A stretch of DNA of 64,000 nucleotides from Pseudomonas sp. RGM2987 (GTDB lineage: Bacteria; Pseudomonadota; Gammaproteobacteria; Pseudomonadales; Pseudomonadaceae). Positions 15,599-24,301 of this stretch are shown here, in pieces (the stretch's first letter is position 1; each line of letters starts with the position of its first letter). The notes under the pieces are model-generated. The model had not been told where the DNA came from, did no database searches, and worked only from the letters and a program-made list of their open reading frames with translations. The position numbers and the translations under genes are program-made. The stretch spans positions 62,001-126,000 of the forward strand of contig NZ_JALJDX010000222.1 in NCBI RefSeq assembly GCF_022952855.1, read 5' to 3'.

Positions 15599-16837
15599 TC
15601 AGCCGTTCCAGGGGCGGTCGCCCTGCTCGTCCTTGATACGCGTCGGCAGGCCCATCACGTCCAGCGCCTGGAGAAACGGCTCGGCTGGCAGTTCCTCGAC
15701 GTTGACCATGCGCTGCACGTCCCACTCGCCACGGGCCACCAACAGGGCGGCGGCGACTGGCGGTACGCCGGCGGTGTAGGAGATGCCCTGGCTGTCGGTT
15801 TCGGCGTAGGCCTCTTCGTGGTCGGCCACGTTGTAGATGAACATCTCGCGTGGCTGGCCGTCCTTGACACCCTTGACCAGGTCACCGATGCAGGTCTTGC
15901 CGGTGTAGCCCGGCGCCAGCGAGCTCGGGTCCGGCAGCACGGCCTTGACCACTTTCAGCGGTACGACTTCCAGGCCTTCGGCGGTCTTGACCGGTTGCTC
16001 GGAGAGCAGGCCGAGGTTACGCAGGACGGTGAACACATTGATGTAGTGCTCGCCAAAGCTCATCCAGAAGCGCACGTTTGGCACGTCGAGGTTCTTCGAC
16101 AGCGAGTGCACTTCGTCATGGCCGGTCAGGTACAAATTTTGCGAGCCCACGACCGGCAGGTCGTCGGTGCGCTTGACTTCGAACATGGTGTTGCTGGTCC
16201 ACTGGCTGTCCTGCCAGCTCCACACCTGTCCGGTGAATTCACGGAAATTGATTTCAGGATCGAAATTGGTGGCGAAATATTTGCCGTGCGAACCGGCATT
16301 GACGTCGAGAATGTCGATCGAATCAATGCGGTCGAAATGCTGTTGCTGGGCCAGTGCCGCATAGGCATTGACCACGCCCGGGTCGAAGCCCACGCCGAGG
16401 ATGGCGGTGATGTTCTTCTCCTGGCACTCCTGCAGATGCTTCCACTCGTAGTTGCCGTACCAGGGCGGCGTTTCGCAGACCTTGCCCGGTTCTTCGTGGA
16501 TGGCGGTGTCCAGGTAGGCCACGCCGGTATCGATGCAGGCACGCAGCACCGACATATTGAGGAAAGCGGAGCCGACGTTGATGACGATCTGCGACTCGGT
16601 CTCGCGAATCAGCGCCTTGGTCGCTTCGACATCCAGCGCATTGAGCGCAAAGGCCTTGATGTCGGCGGGCTGCTTGAGGCTACCCTTGGCCTTGACGCTG
16701 TCGATGATGGCCTGGCATTTGGAGATGTTGCGCGACGCGATAGCAATACGACCGAGTTCGTCGTTGTGCTGCGCGCACTTGTGGGCCACCACCTTGGCGA
16801 CACCTCCTGCACCAATGATAAGTACGTTCTTCTTCAA
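15599..16837 (-). CDS. Carboxynorspermidine/carboxyspermidine dehydrogenase (saccharopine dehydrogenase family)
   Basis: The ~412-aa protein begins with an NAD(P)-binding Rossmann motif (NVLIIGAGGVAKVVAHKCAQ), typical of the Lys1/saccharopine dehydrogenase-like enzyme that reductively couples aspartate semialdehyde with a diamine. Further markers are VINVGSAFLNMSVLRACIDTGVAYLDTA and GVGFDPGVVNAYAA. No ATG fits: TTG 16837 is chosen because AAGGAG lies 11 nt upstream, while TTG 16846 would be only 2 nt from it. The decarboxylase gene lies immediately upstream, and its 3' end holds this RBS. Together they form the alternative (carboxyspermidine) polyamine route. Whether norspermidine or spermidine is made depends on the diamine available; in Pseudomonas spermidine from putrescine is more likely. 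Confidence 0.88.
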   Translation of the reverse strand: MKKNVLIIGAGGVAKVVAHKCAQHNDELGRIAIASRNISKCQAIIDSVKAKGSLKQPADIKAFALNALDVEATKALIRETESQIVINVGSAFLNMSVLRACIDTGVAYLDTAIHEEPGKVCETPPWYGNYEWKHLQECQEKNITAILGVGFDPGVVNAYAALAQQQHFDRIDSIDILDVNAGSHGKYFATNFDPEINFREFTGQVWSWQDSQWTSNTMFEVKRTDDLPVVGSQNLYLTGHDEVHSLSKNLDVPNVRFWMSFGEHYINVFTVLRNLGLLSEQPVKTAEGLEVVPLKVVKAVLPDPSSLAPGYTGKTCIGDLVKGVKDGQPREMFIYNVADHEEAYAETDSQGISYTAGVPPVAAALLVARGEWDVQRMVNVEELPAEPFLQALDVMGLPTRIKDEQGDRPWNG

Positions 16838-16862
16838 TTTCTTCAAGTCTCCTTCCGCCAGC

Positions 16863-17960
16863 TCAAGAGAGGCTGGACAGATAGTCGTCGTAAACAAATT
16901 CGCGAACCACTTCGACGCTGCCGTCGAGCTGCTTCACTACGATGGACGGCATTTTCAGGCCGTTGAACCAGTTCTTCTTGACCATGGTGTAGCCCGCTGC
17001 GTCGATGAACGACAGCCGATCGCCGATGGACAGCGGACGATCGAATTGATATTCGCCGAAGATGTCTCCGGCCAGGCACGACTTGCCGCAAATCATATAG
17101 GTGTGCTCGCCCTCGCTCGGCGCCAGCTTGGCGTTCAGGCGATAGATCAGCAGATCGAGCATGTGCGCCTCGATGGAGCTGTCCACCACGGCCAGGTGCT
17201 TGCCGTTGTAGAGGGTGTCGAGCACGGTGACTTCCAGCGATGCGCTCTGGGTGATCGCCGCTTCGCCCGGCTCCAGGTAGACCTGCACGCCGTATTTCTG
17301 CGAAAACGCCTTGAGACGCGCGCAGAATGCGTCCAATGCATAGCCTTCGCCGGTGAAATGGATGCCGCCACCAAGGCTGACCCACTCGACCTTATGTAAC
17401 AGGTGACCAAAGCGCTCTTCGATAGTGCCCAGCATCTGGTCGAACAGACCGAAGTCGCCGTTCTCGCAGTTGTTGTGGAACATGAACCCGGAGATCTGCT
17501 CGATGACCTGCTCGACCTTTACCGGGTCCCATTCGCCCAGGCGGCTGAACGGACGCGCCGGGTCGGCCAGCAGGTAGTCCGAACTGCTCACTTGCGGGTT
17601 GACCCGCAAGCCACGAACCTTGCCCGCCGACGCCTCGGCGTAGCGCTGCAACTGGCCGATGGAGTTGAAGATGATCTTGTCGCAGTTGGCGAGCATGTCC
17701 TCGATCTCATCGTCGGCCCAGGCCACGCTGTAGGCATGGGTCTCGCCGGCGAACTTCTGCCGACCGAGCTTGAGCTCATAGAGCGACGACGAAGTGGTGC
17801 CGTCCATGTACTGCTGCATCAGGTCGAACACCGACCAGGTGGCGAAGCACTTGAGCGCCAGCAAGGCCTTGGCCCCGGACTGCTCACGCACATAGGCGAT
17901 CTTCTGCATGTTCGCCAGCAGCTTCTGTTTGTCGATGAGGTAGTACGGCGTTTTGATCAT
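16863..17960 (-). CDS. nspC: Carboxynorspermidine/carboxyspermidine decarboxylase
   Basis: The 365-aa protein is an alanine-racemase-fold PLP decarboxylase. It has MIKTPYYLIDKQKLLANM at the start, the PLP lysine in ALLALKCFATW, NNCENGDF, the glycine-rich phosphate site VSLGGGIHFTGEGY, EPGEAAI and the active-site cysteine segment YMICGKSCLAGD. The start is set at ATG 17960, with GGAGG 8 nt upstream, rather than an upstream frame extension. It removes the carboxyl group from carboxyspermidine or carboxynorspermidine, the last step of the pathway begun by the next gene. The two genes are 25 bp apart and form one minus-strand operon ending at the terminator near 15.5 kb. Confidence 0.92.
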   Translation of the reverse strand: MIKTPYYLIDKQKLLANMQKIAYVREQSGAKALLALKCFATWSVFDLMQQYMDGTTSSSLYELKLGRQKFAGETHAYSVAWADDEIEDMLANCDKIIFNSIGQLQRYAEASAGKVRGLRVNPQVSSSDYLLADPARPFSRLGEWDPVKVEQVIEQISGFMFHNNCENGDFGLFDQMLGTIEERFGHLLHKVEWVSLGGGIHFTGEGYALDAFCARLKAFSQKYGVQVYLEPGEAAITQSASLEVTVLDTLYNGKHLAVVDSSIEAHMLDLLIYRLNAKLAPSEGEHTYMICGKSCLAGDIFGEYQFDRPLSIGDRLSFIDAAGYTMVKKNWFNGLKMPSIVVKQLDGSVEVVREFVYDDYLSSLS

Positions 17961-18417
17961 TTTCGCGGCCTCCGGCAAGGCGAGCCAAAAAAGGATGCGC
18001 ATTGTGCCTTCACTGACTGCATATCGAAAGAGCGAAAAGCCCCGTTCGAGTAATCATCCTGATCCGCGCTGAAGCTTCCGATAACCGGTTTACCCGTTGT
18101 TCTATAAAGGAAATGGTTCACGACCTGACGATAAGGAAACGCCCAAGAGGTGCCGATGCCCGACGTTGAGCGCTCGCCGACCACGCACATCGGGAAGCAG
18201 CCACCAGCGTGGCCACCGAGCTTGCCATGGCGCTGATGACACCTGGATGACATTTTTATGCGCTTGAGCGGCCGCCGCATAAAAGCGGATCTTGCAGGCA
18301 TCGTCCTGCATAAAACGTTTTAGTGATAACAAATGACATGAAGGGAAGATGACCGTCACCACTATGTAACAAATTGCAACTAGCGTAGACAGCGCCTCCA
18401 CGACGCGAGTTGCCAAG
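17961..18417. other. 457-bp divergent intergenic region between nspC and ppk2
   Basis: No convincing gene lies here; the short frames lack RBS and family similarity. The right half turns AT-rich (about 18300-18385) and probably holds the ppk2 promoter. A weak Pho-box-like pair lies at 18353-18370. Promoters for both divergent units must lie in this stretch. Confidence 0.6.
18353..18370 (+). promoter_or_regulatory. Weak candidate Pho box upstream of ppk2
   Basis: CCGTCAC and ATGTAAC are spaced by 4 nt, giving the 11-bp repeat register of PhoB sites (CTGTCAT-N4-CTGTCAT). The match is only partial (about 5 and 4 of 7). It is listed because the two downstream genes handle phosphate and polyphosphate. 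Confidence 0.25.
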
Positions 18418-19335
18418 ATGCTTTCAACCCAGGACACCTTGATCCAACGCATTCACCGCGAGCTGCTCGATCACGGTGATGAGGAGCTTGAACTGGAATT
18501 GGCCGAGGACGGCCATGACCTCAGTGCGTTGTTCGATGAGCAGGCACCGGAAGGCAGCGAGAAGGAAAATCGCCGCCGGTATTTCAGCGAACTGTTTCGT
18601 CTCCAGGGCGAACTGGTGAAGCTGCAAAGCTGGGTGGTCAAGACCGGGCACAAGGTGGTGATCCTGTTCGAAGGCCGCGACGCCGCCGGCAAGGGTGGGG
18701 TGATCAAGCGCATCACCCAGCGCCTCAATCCGCGGGTGTGTCGGGTCGCCGCCCTGCCCGCCCCCAACGACCGCGAACGCACGCAGTGGTACTTCCAGCG
18801 CTACGTCTCGCATCTTCCGGCCGCCGGTGAAATCGTGTTGTTCGACCGCAGTTGGTACAACCGTGCCGGGGTCGAGCAGGTCATGGGGTTCTGCACTGAC
18901 GACCAGTACGAAGAGTTTTTCCGCACCGTGCCGGAGTTCGAGCGGATGCTCGCCCGCTCCGGCATCCAGTTGATCAAGTACTGGTTCTCGATTTCCGACC
19001 AGGAACAACACTTGCGCTTTCTCAGCCGCATTCACGATCCGCTCAAACAATGGAAGCTCAGCCCCATGGACCTGGAGTCCCGTCGACGCTGGGAGGCGTA
19101 CACCAAGGCCAAGGAAATCATGCTCGAACGCACCCACATCGCCGAGGCCCCGTGGTGGGTGGTGCAAGCCGATGACAAGAAAAAAGCCCGACTCAACTGC
19201 ATCCACCATCTGCTTGGGCAAATGCCCTATGAAGAAGTCGAACTGCCGGCCATCGAGCTGCCGCAGCGGGTGCGACAGGAGGATTACAGCCGTAGTCCGA
19301 CGCCACCGGAGCTGATCGTGCCGCAGATTTATTGA
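18418..19335 (+). CDS. ppk2: Polyphosphate kinase 2
   Basis: The 305-aa protein is a one-domain PPK2. It has Walker A EGRDAAGKGG (residues 85-94), PNDRERTQWYFQRY, the Walker B-like DRSWYNRAGVE (from Asp143) and the lid-region basic residues. A variable acidic N-terminal extension (about 1-45) precedes the core. PPK2 enzymes transfer phosphate between polyphosphate and nucleoside di- or monophosphates; single-domain forms of this length usually phosphorylate NDPs. The next gene, a PiT phosphate transporter on the same strand, starts 47 bp downstream, so phosphate import and polyphosphate turnover appear coupled. No strong RBS is visible at ATG 18418. Confidence 0.93.
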   Translation: MLSTQDTLIQRIHRELLDHGDEELELELAEDGHDLSALFDEQAPEGSEKENRRRYFSELFRLQGELVKLQSWVVKTGHKVVILFEGRDAAGKGGVIKRITQRLNPRVCRVAALPAPNDRERTQWYFQRYVSHLPAAGEIVLFDRSWYNRAGVEQVMGFCTDDQYEEFFRTVPEFERMLARSGIQLIKYWFSISDQEQHLRFLSRIHDPLKQWKLSPMDLESRRRWEAYTKAKEIMLERTHIAEAPWWVVQADDKKKARLNCIHHLLGQMPYEEVELPAIELPQRVRQEDYSRSPTPPELIVPQIY

Positions 19336-19382
19336 GGCCCGCCGCAAGCGCCCCCCACCGTCCCAATGAACCGGATTTCATC

Positions 19383-21002
19383 ATGACAAACCCGACCCTG
19401 GCCATGGACTCAGCGAGTCCAGTCGCCCACAGCACAAGACCACAACTCCACCGCAAGCCAAGCGTGCTCACCCTGGTGGTGTTCTTCGCCGTGCTGGGCA
19501 GCGGATTGCTGTTCACCGCCTACAGCCTGATGCACGACATGAACGAACTCGGCACGGTGGTGACCACCTGGACGCCGTTCCTGCTCCTGGGCGTGGCGCT
19601 GCTGATCGCCCTCGGTTTCGAGTTCGTCAACGGCTTCCACGACACCGCCAACGCGGTGGCCACGGTTATCTACACCAACTCCATGGCGCCGAACCTTGCG
19701 GTGGCCTGGTCGGGGTTCTTCAACTTCCTGGGGGTGCTGCTGTCCAGCGGTGCGGTGGCCTTCGGCATCATCGCCCTGCTGCCGGTGGAACTGATCCTGC
19801 AGGTCGGCTCCTCCGCCGGTTTCGCCATGATCTTCGCCCTGCTGATCGCCGCCATCCTGTGGAACCTCGGCACCTGGTGGCTGGGCTTGCCGGCGTCTTC
19901 GTCCCACACCCTGATTGGCTCGATCATCGGCGTCGGCGTCGCCAATGCCCTGATGCACGGTCGCGACGGCACCAGTGGCGTGGACTGGGTCCAGGCGAGC
20001 AAGATCGGCTACGCGTTGCTGTTGTCGCCGCTGGTGGGCTTCGGCTGCGCCGCGTTGCTACTGCTGGCGCTGCGGGCCTTCGTCAAGAATCGTTCGCTGT
20101 ACAAAGCCCCTGAAGGGAATACCCCGCCGCCCTGGTGGATTCGCGGCATGCTGATCCTGACCTGCACCGGCGTGTCGTTCGCCCACGGTTCCAACGACGG
20201 CCAGAAAGGCATGGGCCTGATCATGTTGATCCTGGTCGGCACCCTGCCGATGGCGTACGCGCTGAACCGCACCATGCCGGCCGACCAGGCCCTGCAGTTC
20301 GCTGCGGTGGCGCAAGTCACCCAGCAAGCCCTGGTAAAAAATTCACCGCAGCCAGCGCCGGCCGATCCGCGTGCGGTGCTGTCCAGCTTCGTCAGCAGCA
20401 AGCAGGCCACGCCGCAGTTGGTGCCGGCCCTGGCTGCGCTGACCGGCAGCATCGGCGCCGAGGTCAAGGGCTACGGCTCTCTCGCCAAGGTGCCCGCCGA
20501 AGCCGTGGGCAACGTGCGTAACGACATGTACCTGACCAGCGAAACCATTCGCCTGATGGACAAGAACAAAGTCGGCAACTTCGACGCTGACACCAGCGGC
20601 AAGCTGCAACTGTTCAAGCAACAGATCGACGCCTCCACGCGGTTCATTCCGTTGTGGGTGAAGATCGCGGTGGCCATCGCTCTCGGCCTGGGCACCATGG
20701 TCGGCTGGAAACGCATCGTAGTGACGGTGGGTGAAAAAATCGGCAAGAGCCACCTGACCTACGCCCAAGGCGCATCGGCGGAAACCGTGGCGATGATGAC
20801 CATTGGCGCGGCCGACATGTTCGGCTTGCCGGTCTCCACCACCCACGTACTGTCCTCCGGCGTGGCCGGGACCATGGTCGCCAATGGCTCCGGCTTGCAG
20901 ATGCGCACGATCCGCAACCTGCTGATGGCCTGGGTCCTGACACTGCCTGCGGCGATCCTGTTGTCCGGGAGTCTGTACTGGTTGTTTACCAAACTGTTTT
21001 GA
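19383..21002 (+). CDS. PiT-family inorganic phosphate transporter
   Basis: The 539-aa membrane protein has the two inverted PiT signatures, GFHDTANAVATVIYTNSMAP near the N-terminus and SFAHGSNDGQKGMG in the middle. About ten to twelve membrane helices are visible, with a soluble loop (about 325-420) between the halves. ATG 19383 is chosen because the preceding 17 residues from an upstream TTG are not family-like, although the RBS here is weak. PiT proteins carry metal-phosphate complexes by proton or sodium symport at the inner membrane. It follows ppk2 closely and is probably co-transcribed. Confidence 0.92.
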   Translation: MTNPTLAMDSASPVAHSTRPQLHRKPSVLTLVVFFAVLGSGLLFTAYSLMHDMNELGTVVTTWTPFLLLGVALLIALGFEFVNGFHDTANAVATVIYTNSMAPNLAVAWSGFFNFLGVLLSSGAVAFGIIALLPVELILQVGSSAGFAMIFALLIAAILWNLGTWWLGLPASSSHTLIGSIIGVGVANALMHGRDGTSGVDWVQASKIGYALLLSPLVGFGCAALLLLALRAFVKNRSLYKAPEGNTPPPWWIRGMLILTCTGVSFAHGSNDGQKGMGLIMLILVGTLPMAYALNRTMPADQALQFAAVAQVTQQALVKNSPQPAPADPRAVLSSFVSSKQATPQLVPALAALTGSIGAEVKGYGSLAKVPAEAVGNVRNDMYLTSETIRLMDKNKVGNFDADTSGKLQLFKQQIDASTRFIPLWVKIAVAIALGLGTMVGWKRIVVTVGEKIGKSHLTYAQGASAETVAMMTIGAADMFGLPVSTTHVLSSGVAGTMVANGSGLQMRTIRNLLMAWVLTLPAAILLSGSLYWLFTKLF

Positions 21003-21026
21003 CCCCTCCTGCACCAAGGTCCTGTG

Positions 21027-21683
21027 TCAACGGGGCCCTGGGTTCTTGGCGACAGCCCCGGCAAGATTGGCCGCCAATTCGAGCCGGGGCTGGCGCTCCT
21101 GCTTCCAAGCGGGCTGACCGGGCGCGCTGCGCCACGATTCGCTCAGCGGACTGTTGTCGACGGTGTCGAAACCGAACTGGTCATACAGCCGCGTCACCCA
21201 TTGCACCGCCTCGGGAAAATCACTGGAAACCGACAGAGCCAGGCGCTCGGGTGAACCTGCGGGCCTGCCCCAGGTGTTGATCCTGAGCGCCTGGATATGG
21301 GTAAAGGCCTTCACCACCTTGGAGGTTGGGAGGTGCTCCTGGCGAAGCTCGTGAACGGTCTTTTCACCCGAATCAATAACTGGGATATGGCCGTCACGCC
21401 AAACCATGTAGTTGTTCGTGTCGATCACCACCTTGCCCGCCAGCGCCGCCACCGGCATGTCGTTGATGACCTTGAGCGGGACGGCCACGACGACGATATC
21501 GCCCGCCGCCGCAGCTCCTTCTGCCGTGGCGGCACGCGCCGAGGGGCCCAGTGTCTCAACCAGCTCACTCAAGGTGTCAGGCCCCCGCGAATTGGCGATG
21601 ACCACCTGATATCCGTTCGCGATAGCGGCGCGCGCGATATTGCTGCCGACTTCGCCCGCGCCGATGATGCCGATCGTGACCAT
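21027..21683 (-). CDS. NAD(P)-binding F420-reductase-like oxidoreductase
   Basis: The 218-aa protein opens with GIIGAGEVGSNIARAAIANGYQVVIANSRG, the Rossmann fold with an NADP-type NSRG basic patch found in the NADPH-dependent F420 reductase-like family. Later motifs are VVVAVPLKVINDMP and VVIDTNNY. In proteobacteria these enzymes do not use F420, and their substrates are mostly unknown. GGAGG lies 10 nt before ATG 21683. It lies 38 bp downstream of the SDR gene on the same strand and is probably co-regulated with it by the divergent TetR protein. Confidence 0.85.
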   Translation of the reverse strand: MVTIGIIGAGEVGSNIARAAIANGYQVVIANSRGPDTLSELVETLGPSARAATAEGAAAAGDIVVVAVPLKVINDMPVAALAGKVVIDTNNYMVWRDGHIPVIDSGEKTVHELRQEHLPTSKVVKAFTHIQALRINTWGRPAGSPERLALSVSSDFPEAVQWVTRLYDQFGFDTVDNSPLSESWRSAPGQPAWKQERQPRLELAANLAGAVAKNPGPR

Positions 21684-21721
21684 GCGTCAGTTACCTCCAG
21701 ATTCTGGTTGAGACACGCAGC

Positions 21722-22480
21722 TCAGATGCTCAGGCCGCCGGCCACATCGATGGCACTGCCGGTGATATAGCCTGCGCTCGGTCCAGCCAGGAAGCAGACC
21801 GTGGCCGCCACCTCTTCGAGCGTCGCGATCCGGCGGATCGGGTGCAGGTCAAGGAGCGCCTCGGGCACGCCATCGCCCAATACTTGCGCGGCCATGTCGG
21901 TCGGCATGACACCCGGCTGGACGACGTTGACCGTGATATTGCGCGCGCCCAGGTCCCGGGCGACCCCCTTGGCGTAACCAGCGATAGCGGCCTTGGTCCC
22001 GGCGTAGTCGGCAGCGCCAGCAAAGGGGACATGCCCACCCAAGAGCGAACCGATGAAGATGATCCGCCCCGCGTCCGACAATACCGGAGCAGCCGCGCGC
22101 GTGGTTGCCACTGCGCCCATGACGTTGATTTGCCACTGGCGATCAAGGTTGATCGTATCGAGGTCAGGGTCGTCTACCGTTCTGCCCTGTACCGCAATCG
22201 CGGCATTGTTCACCAGGATGTCGAGCTTGCCGAAATGCGCGATCACGCTGTCAATCAACGGCTCGGCCGCCGCCATGTCTGCCTGGTCACTCTGGATCGC
22301 CAGCGCCCGGACGCCTTTGGCCTTGAGCATTTCGACCACAGCCTGGGCCTTCTCGCTCGACGCGACGTAGCTGATCGCCACGTCCGCCCCCAAGTTTCCA
22401 AGCGCCTGGGCCAAGTGGGCACCGAGCCCACGGGAGCCGCCGGTTACGAGGGCGACTTTGCCTGCCAATGGTTTTTCCAT
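21722..22480 (-). CDS. Short-chain dehydrogenase/reductase
   Basis: The 252-aa classical SDR has TGGSRGLGAHLA (cofactor loop), NNAAIAVQG, the catalytic serine in GRIIFIGSLLGG and YAGTKAA (Tyr-x-x-x-Lys), and PG near residue 185. The start is set at ATG 22480, with GAGGA 7 nt upstream; the longer frame begins with TTG and is not family-like. Resembles FabG-like or quinone/aldehyde-reducing SDRs; substrate unknown. It is transcribed divergently from a TetR regulator, the arrangement seen for electrophile- or drug-induced reductases. Confidence 0.9.
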   Translation of the reverse strand: MEKPLAGKVALVTGGSRGLGAHLAQALGNLGADVAISYVASSEKAQAVVEMLKAKGVRALAIQSDQADMAAAEPLIDSVIAHFGKLDILVNNAAIAVQGRTVDDPDLDTINLDRQWQINVMGAVATTRAAAPVLSDAGRIIFIGSLLGGHVPFAGAADYAGTKAAIAGYAKGVARDLGARNITVNVVQPGVMPTDMAAQVLGDGVPEALLDLHPIRRIATLEEVAATVCFLAGPSAGYITGSAIDVAGGLSI

Positions 22481-22538
22481 GGGTAAATCCTCTTGATTGA
22501 ATGCCTGAACGTGTCCGTTTCTGTAGATCAACGGAAAC

Positions 22539-22613
22539 CATAACGACCGTTAACGTAACGAACAGTACGAATTTGGACAGCTGCCGTCAACCGGTTTAAT
22601 ATCGGTCGTTATG
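22539..22613. promoter_or_regulatory. Inverted repeats in the SDR/TetR divergent promoter, candidate TetR operators
   Basis: CATAACGACCG at 22539-22549 and CGGTCGTTATG at 22603-22613 are perfect inverted copies 53 bp apart, one near each gene. The palindrome CGTTAACG at 22548-22555 abuts the first copy. This symmetry suits a regulator that represses both divergent promoters. Confidence 0.5.
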
Positions 22614-22633
22614 AAATTTACAGAGGTGATCAG

Positions 22634-23245
22634 ATGGGCCGTCAACGCGAGTTCGATGTGGATACGGCGCTGGACGCGGCGCTTTGCGTGTTCTGGCGCA
22701 AAGGCTATGAAGGCGCGTCCTACACCGACCTGACCCAGGCCACGGGCGTCGAGCGTCCGGCGCTGTACTCCGCGTTCGGCAACAAGGAGGCGTTGTTCCG
22801 CCGTGTGCTTGAGCGCTATTACGAGCGCTACCTGGATTTCTTCCCGGCAGCGCTTGAGCAACCCACCTCCCGAGAGGTGGCGGCGCACATTCTGCGTGGA
22901 GCTGTCGAAGCCACTACCCGTTACCCGGACCGCAAGGGCTGCCTGGGCGTCCAAGGTGCCTTGGCCGGTTCGGACGATGCCGAGCCCATCCGACTGGCCC
23001 TGATCGATGCACGCGCGGCGGGGGAAGCATCGCTGCGTGAACGCCTGGAACAGGCGAAGGCGGATGGCGACCTGCCACAAACCGCCAACTGCGCGGCGCT
23101 TGCAGCATTTGTCATGGCGATGACCCACGGCATGGCGGTTCAGGCCAAGGCGGGCTTCAGTCGCGAGATCCTCGAAGCGGTCGTCGAACAGGCATTATCG
23201 ACTTGGCCCTCCAGACCGCAGGATGACGCTTCGGAGCGAGAATGA
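22634..23245 (+). CDS. TetR/AcrR family transcriptional regulator
   Basis: The 203-aa protein has the TetR helix-turn-helix at residues ~10-55 (FDVDTALDAALCVFWRKGYEGASYTDLTQATGV, then ALYSAFGNKEALF). The ligand-binding half carries a cysteine in DRKGCLGVQGA, as in the YxaF/NemR-like group that represses neighbouring reductase genes. It starts 153 bp from the divergent SDR start, with inverted repeats between. Repression of the SDR/oxidoreductase pair and of itself is inferred. Ligand unknown. Confidence 0.92.
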   Translation: MGRQREFDVDTALDAALCVFWRKGYEGASYTDLTQATGVERPALYSAFGNKEALFRRVLERYYERYLDFFPAALEQPTSREVAAHILRGAVEATTRYPDRKGCLGVQGALAGSDDAEPIRLALIDARAAGEASLRERLEQAKADGDLPQTANCAALAAFVMAMTHGMAVQAKAGFSREILEAVVEQALSTWPSRPQDDASERE

Positions 23246-23260
23246 GCTCAGCATCGGGCT

Positions 23261-24184
23261 CTACACCCTCGCCATCAACGCCCCCTGCCCGTCCGCCACG
23301 CCATGCAACAGCTCGATCAGCCAATCGATAAACACCCGCACCCGTGGCGACAGCTGTCGATGGGGCGGGTACACCGCCGAGATCGGCCAGGACGGCACGC
23401 CGTAGTCGTCCAGCACCGGAATCAGCCTGCCCTCGGCCAGCTGCCGTTGCACGTGATAGCGCGGCACCTGGATCAAGCCCAATCCCGCTTCGGCCGCGGC
23501 CACGTAGGCGTCGGCATTGTTGACCGTCAACGCGCCGGACAGCTGCCACTCGCGCACCTGCCCCGCCACCTCGAATTCGAACGGAAAAAAGCGTCCGTTG
23601 CCGGACGAAAACTGGATGACGCGATGGGCCGCCAGGTCCTCGAGGTGCTGAAGCTTGCCCGAGCGCGCCAGGTAATCGGGGCTGGCGCAGGTCAGCTGAT
23701 GCAGTTTTACAATCGGCCGCGCCACCAGTGCTTGATCGACGATTGCGCCGGCGCGGATCGCACAATCGACGCCCTCGCGTTGCAGATGAACCTGACGATC
23801 ATGAAAGCCGAGGTCCAACTGCAACGCTGGATAGCGGCGATAGAACTCAGGCAGGCGTGGCACGATCCAGGCGCAACCGAAGGCAATGGGCATGTCCACT
23901 TTCAACGTGCCGCGAGGCTGGCTGCGCTGCGCCGAGAGCGAGCTTTCCAGGTCGTCGAGATCGTCGAGCAATTGGCCGCTGCGCTGGTAATACGCCTCAC
24001 CATCGAGCGTTGCCCGCACCTGACGCGTGGTGCGTTGCAGCAATTGCACACCGAGGTGAGCTTCCAACTGCTGGATCAACAGGCTGACGGTCGCCCGGGG
24101 CAGCCCCAGATCATCAGCCGCCTTGCCGAAACCGCCCAGCTCGACGATGCGCCTGAACACCTGCATGGCCTGTAATCGATCCAT
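23261..24184 (-). CDS. LysR-family transcriptional regulator
   Basis: The 307-aa protein has the N-terminal LysR winged helix (MDRLQAMQVFRRIVELGGFGKAADDLGLPRATVS) and a two-lobed effector domain from about residue 90 (GTLKVDMPIAFGCAWIVPRLPEFY). It belongs to the CrgA/DsdC-like group that often controls a divergent oxidoreductase. It is divergent from the aldo/keto reductase gene, with a palindromic LysR-type site between. It converges with the TetR gene with 15 bp between their stops. Confidence 0.93.
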   Translation of the reverse strand: MDRLQAMQVFRRIVELGGFGKAADDLGLPRATVSLLIQQLEAHLGVQLLQRTTRQVRATLDGEAYYQRSGQLLDDLDDLESSLSAQRSQPRGTLKVDMPIAFGCAWIVPRLPEFYRRYPALQLDLGFHDRQVHLQREGVDCAIRAGAIVDQALVARPIVKLHQLTCASPDYLARSGKLQHLEDLAAHRVIQFSSGNGRFFPFEFEVAGQVREWQLSGALTVNNADAYVAAAEAGLGLIQVPRYHVQRQLAEGRLIPVLDDYGVPSWPISAVYPPHRQLSPRVRVFIDWLIELLHGVADGQGALMARV

Positions 24185-24197
24185 TCTCTTGAATCCT

Positions 24198-24220
24198 ACT
24201 ATTTAGATATCACGAATAGT
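24198..24220. promoter_or_regulatory. LysR-type binding site
   Basis: ACTATT-N11-AATAGT forms a perfect 6-bp dyad containing the T-N11-A core of LysR sites. It lies 14 bp upstream of the LysR start and about 80 bp upstream of the aldo/keto reductase start. Confidence 0.65.
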
Positions 24221-24301
24221 TAAACCAATAATCGCGGGTTTATCCAGAAAAGAGCTTGATGGAGACTGATCGGGTATTCAATCAACTCAGGAGTTACCCG
24301 C

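Noticed and set aside
15554..16966. 470-aa plus-strand open frame across the carboxyspermidine dehydrogenase gene
   Set aside because: The minus strand has a clear Rossmann enzyme in the polyamine operon; this frame has no domain and starts in a non-coding gap.
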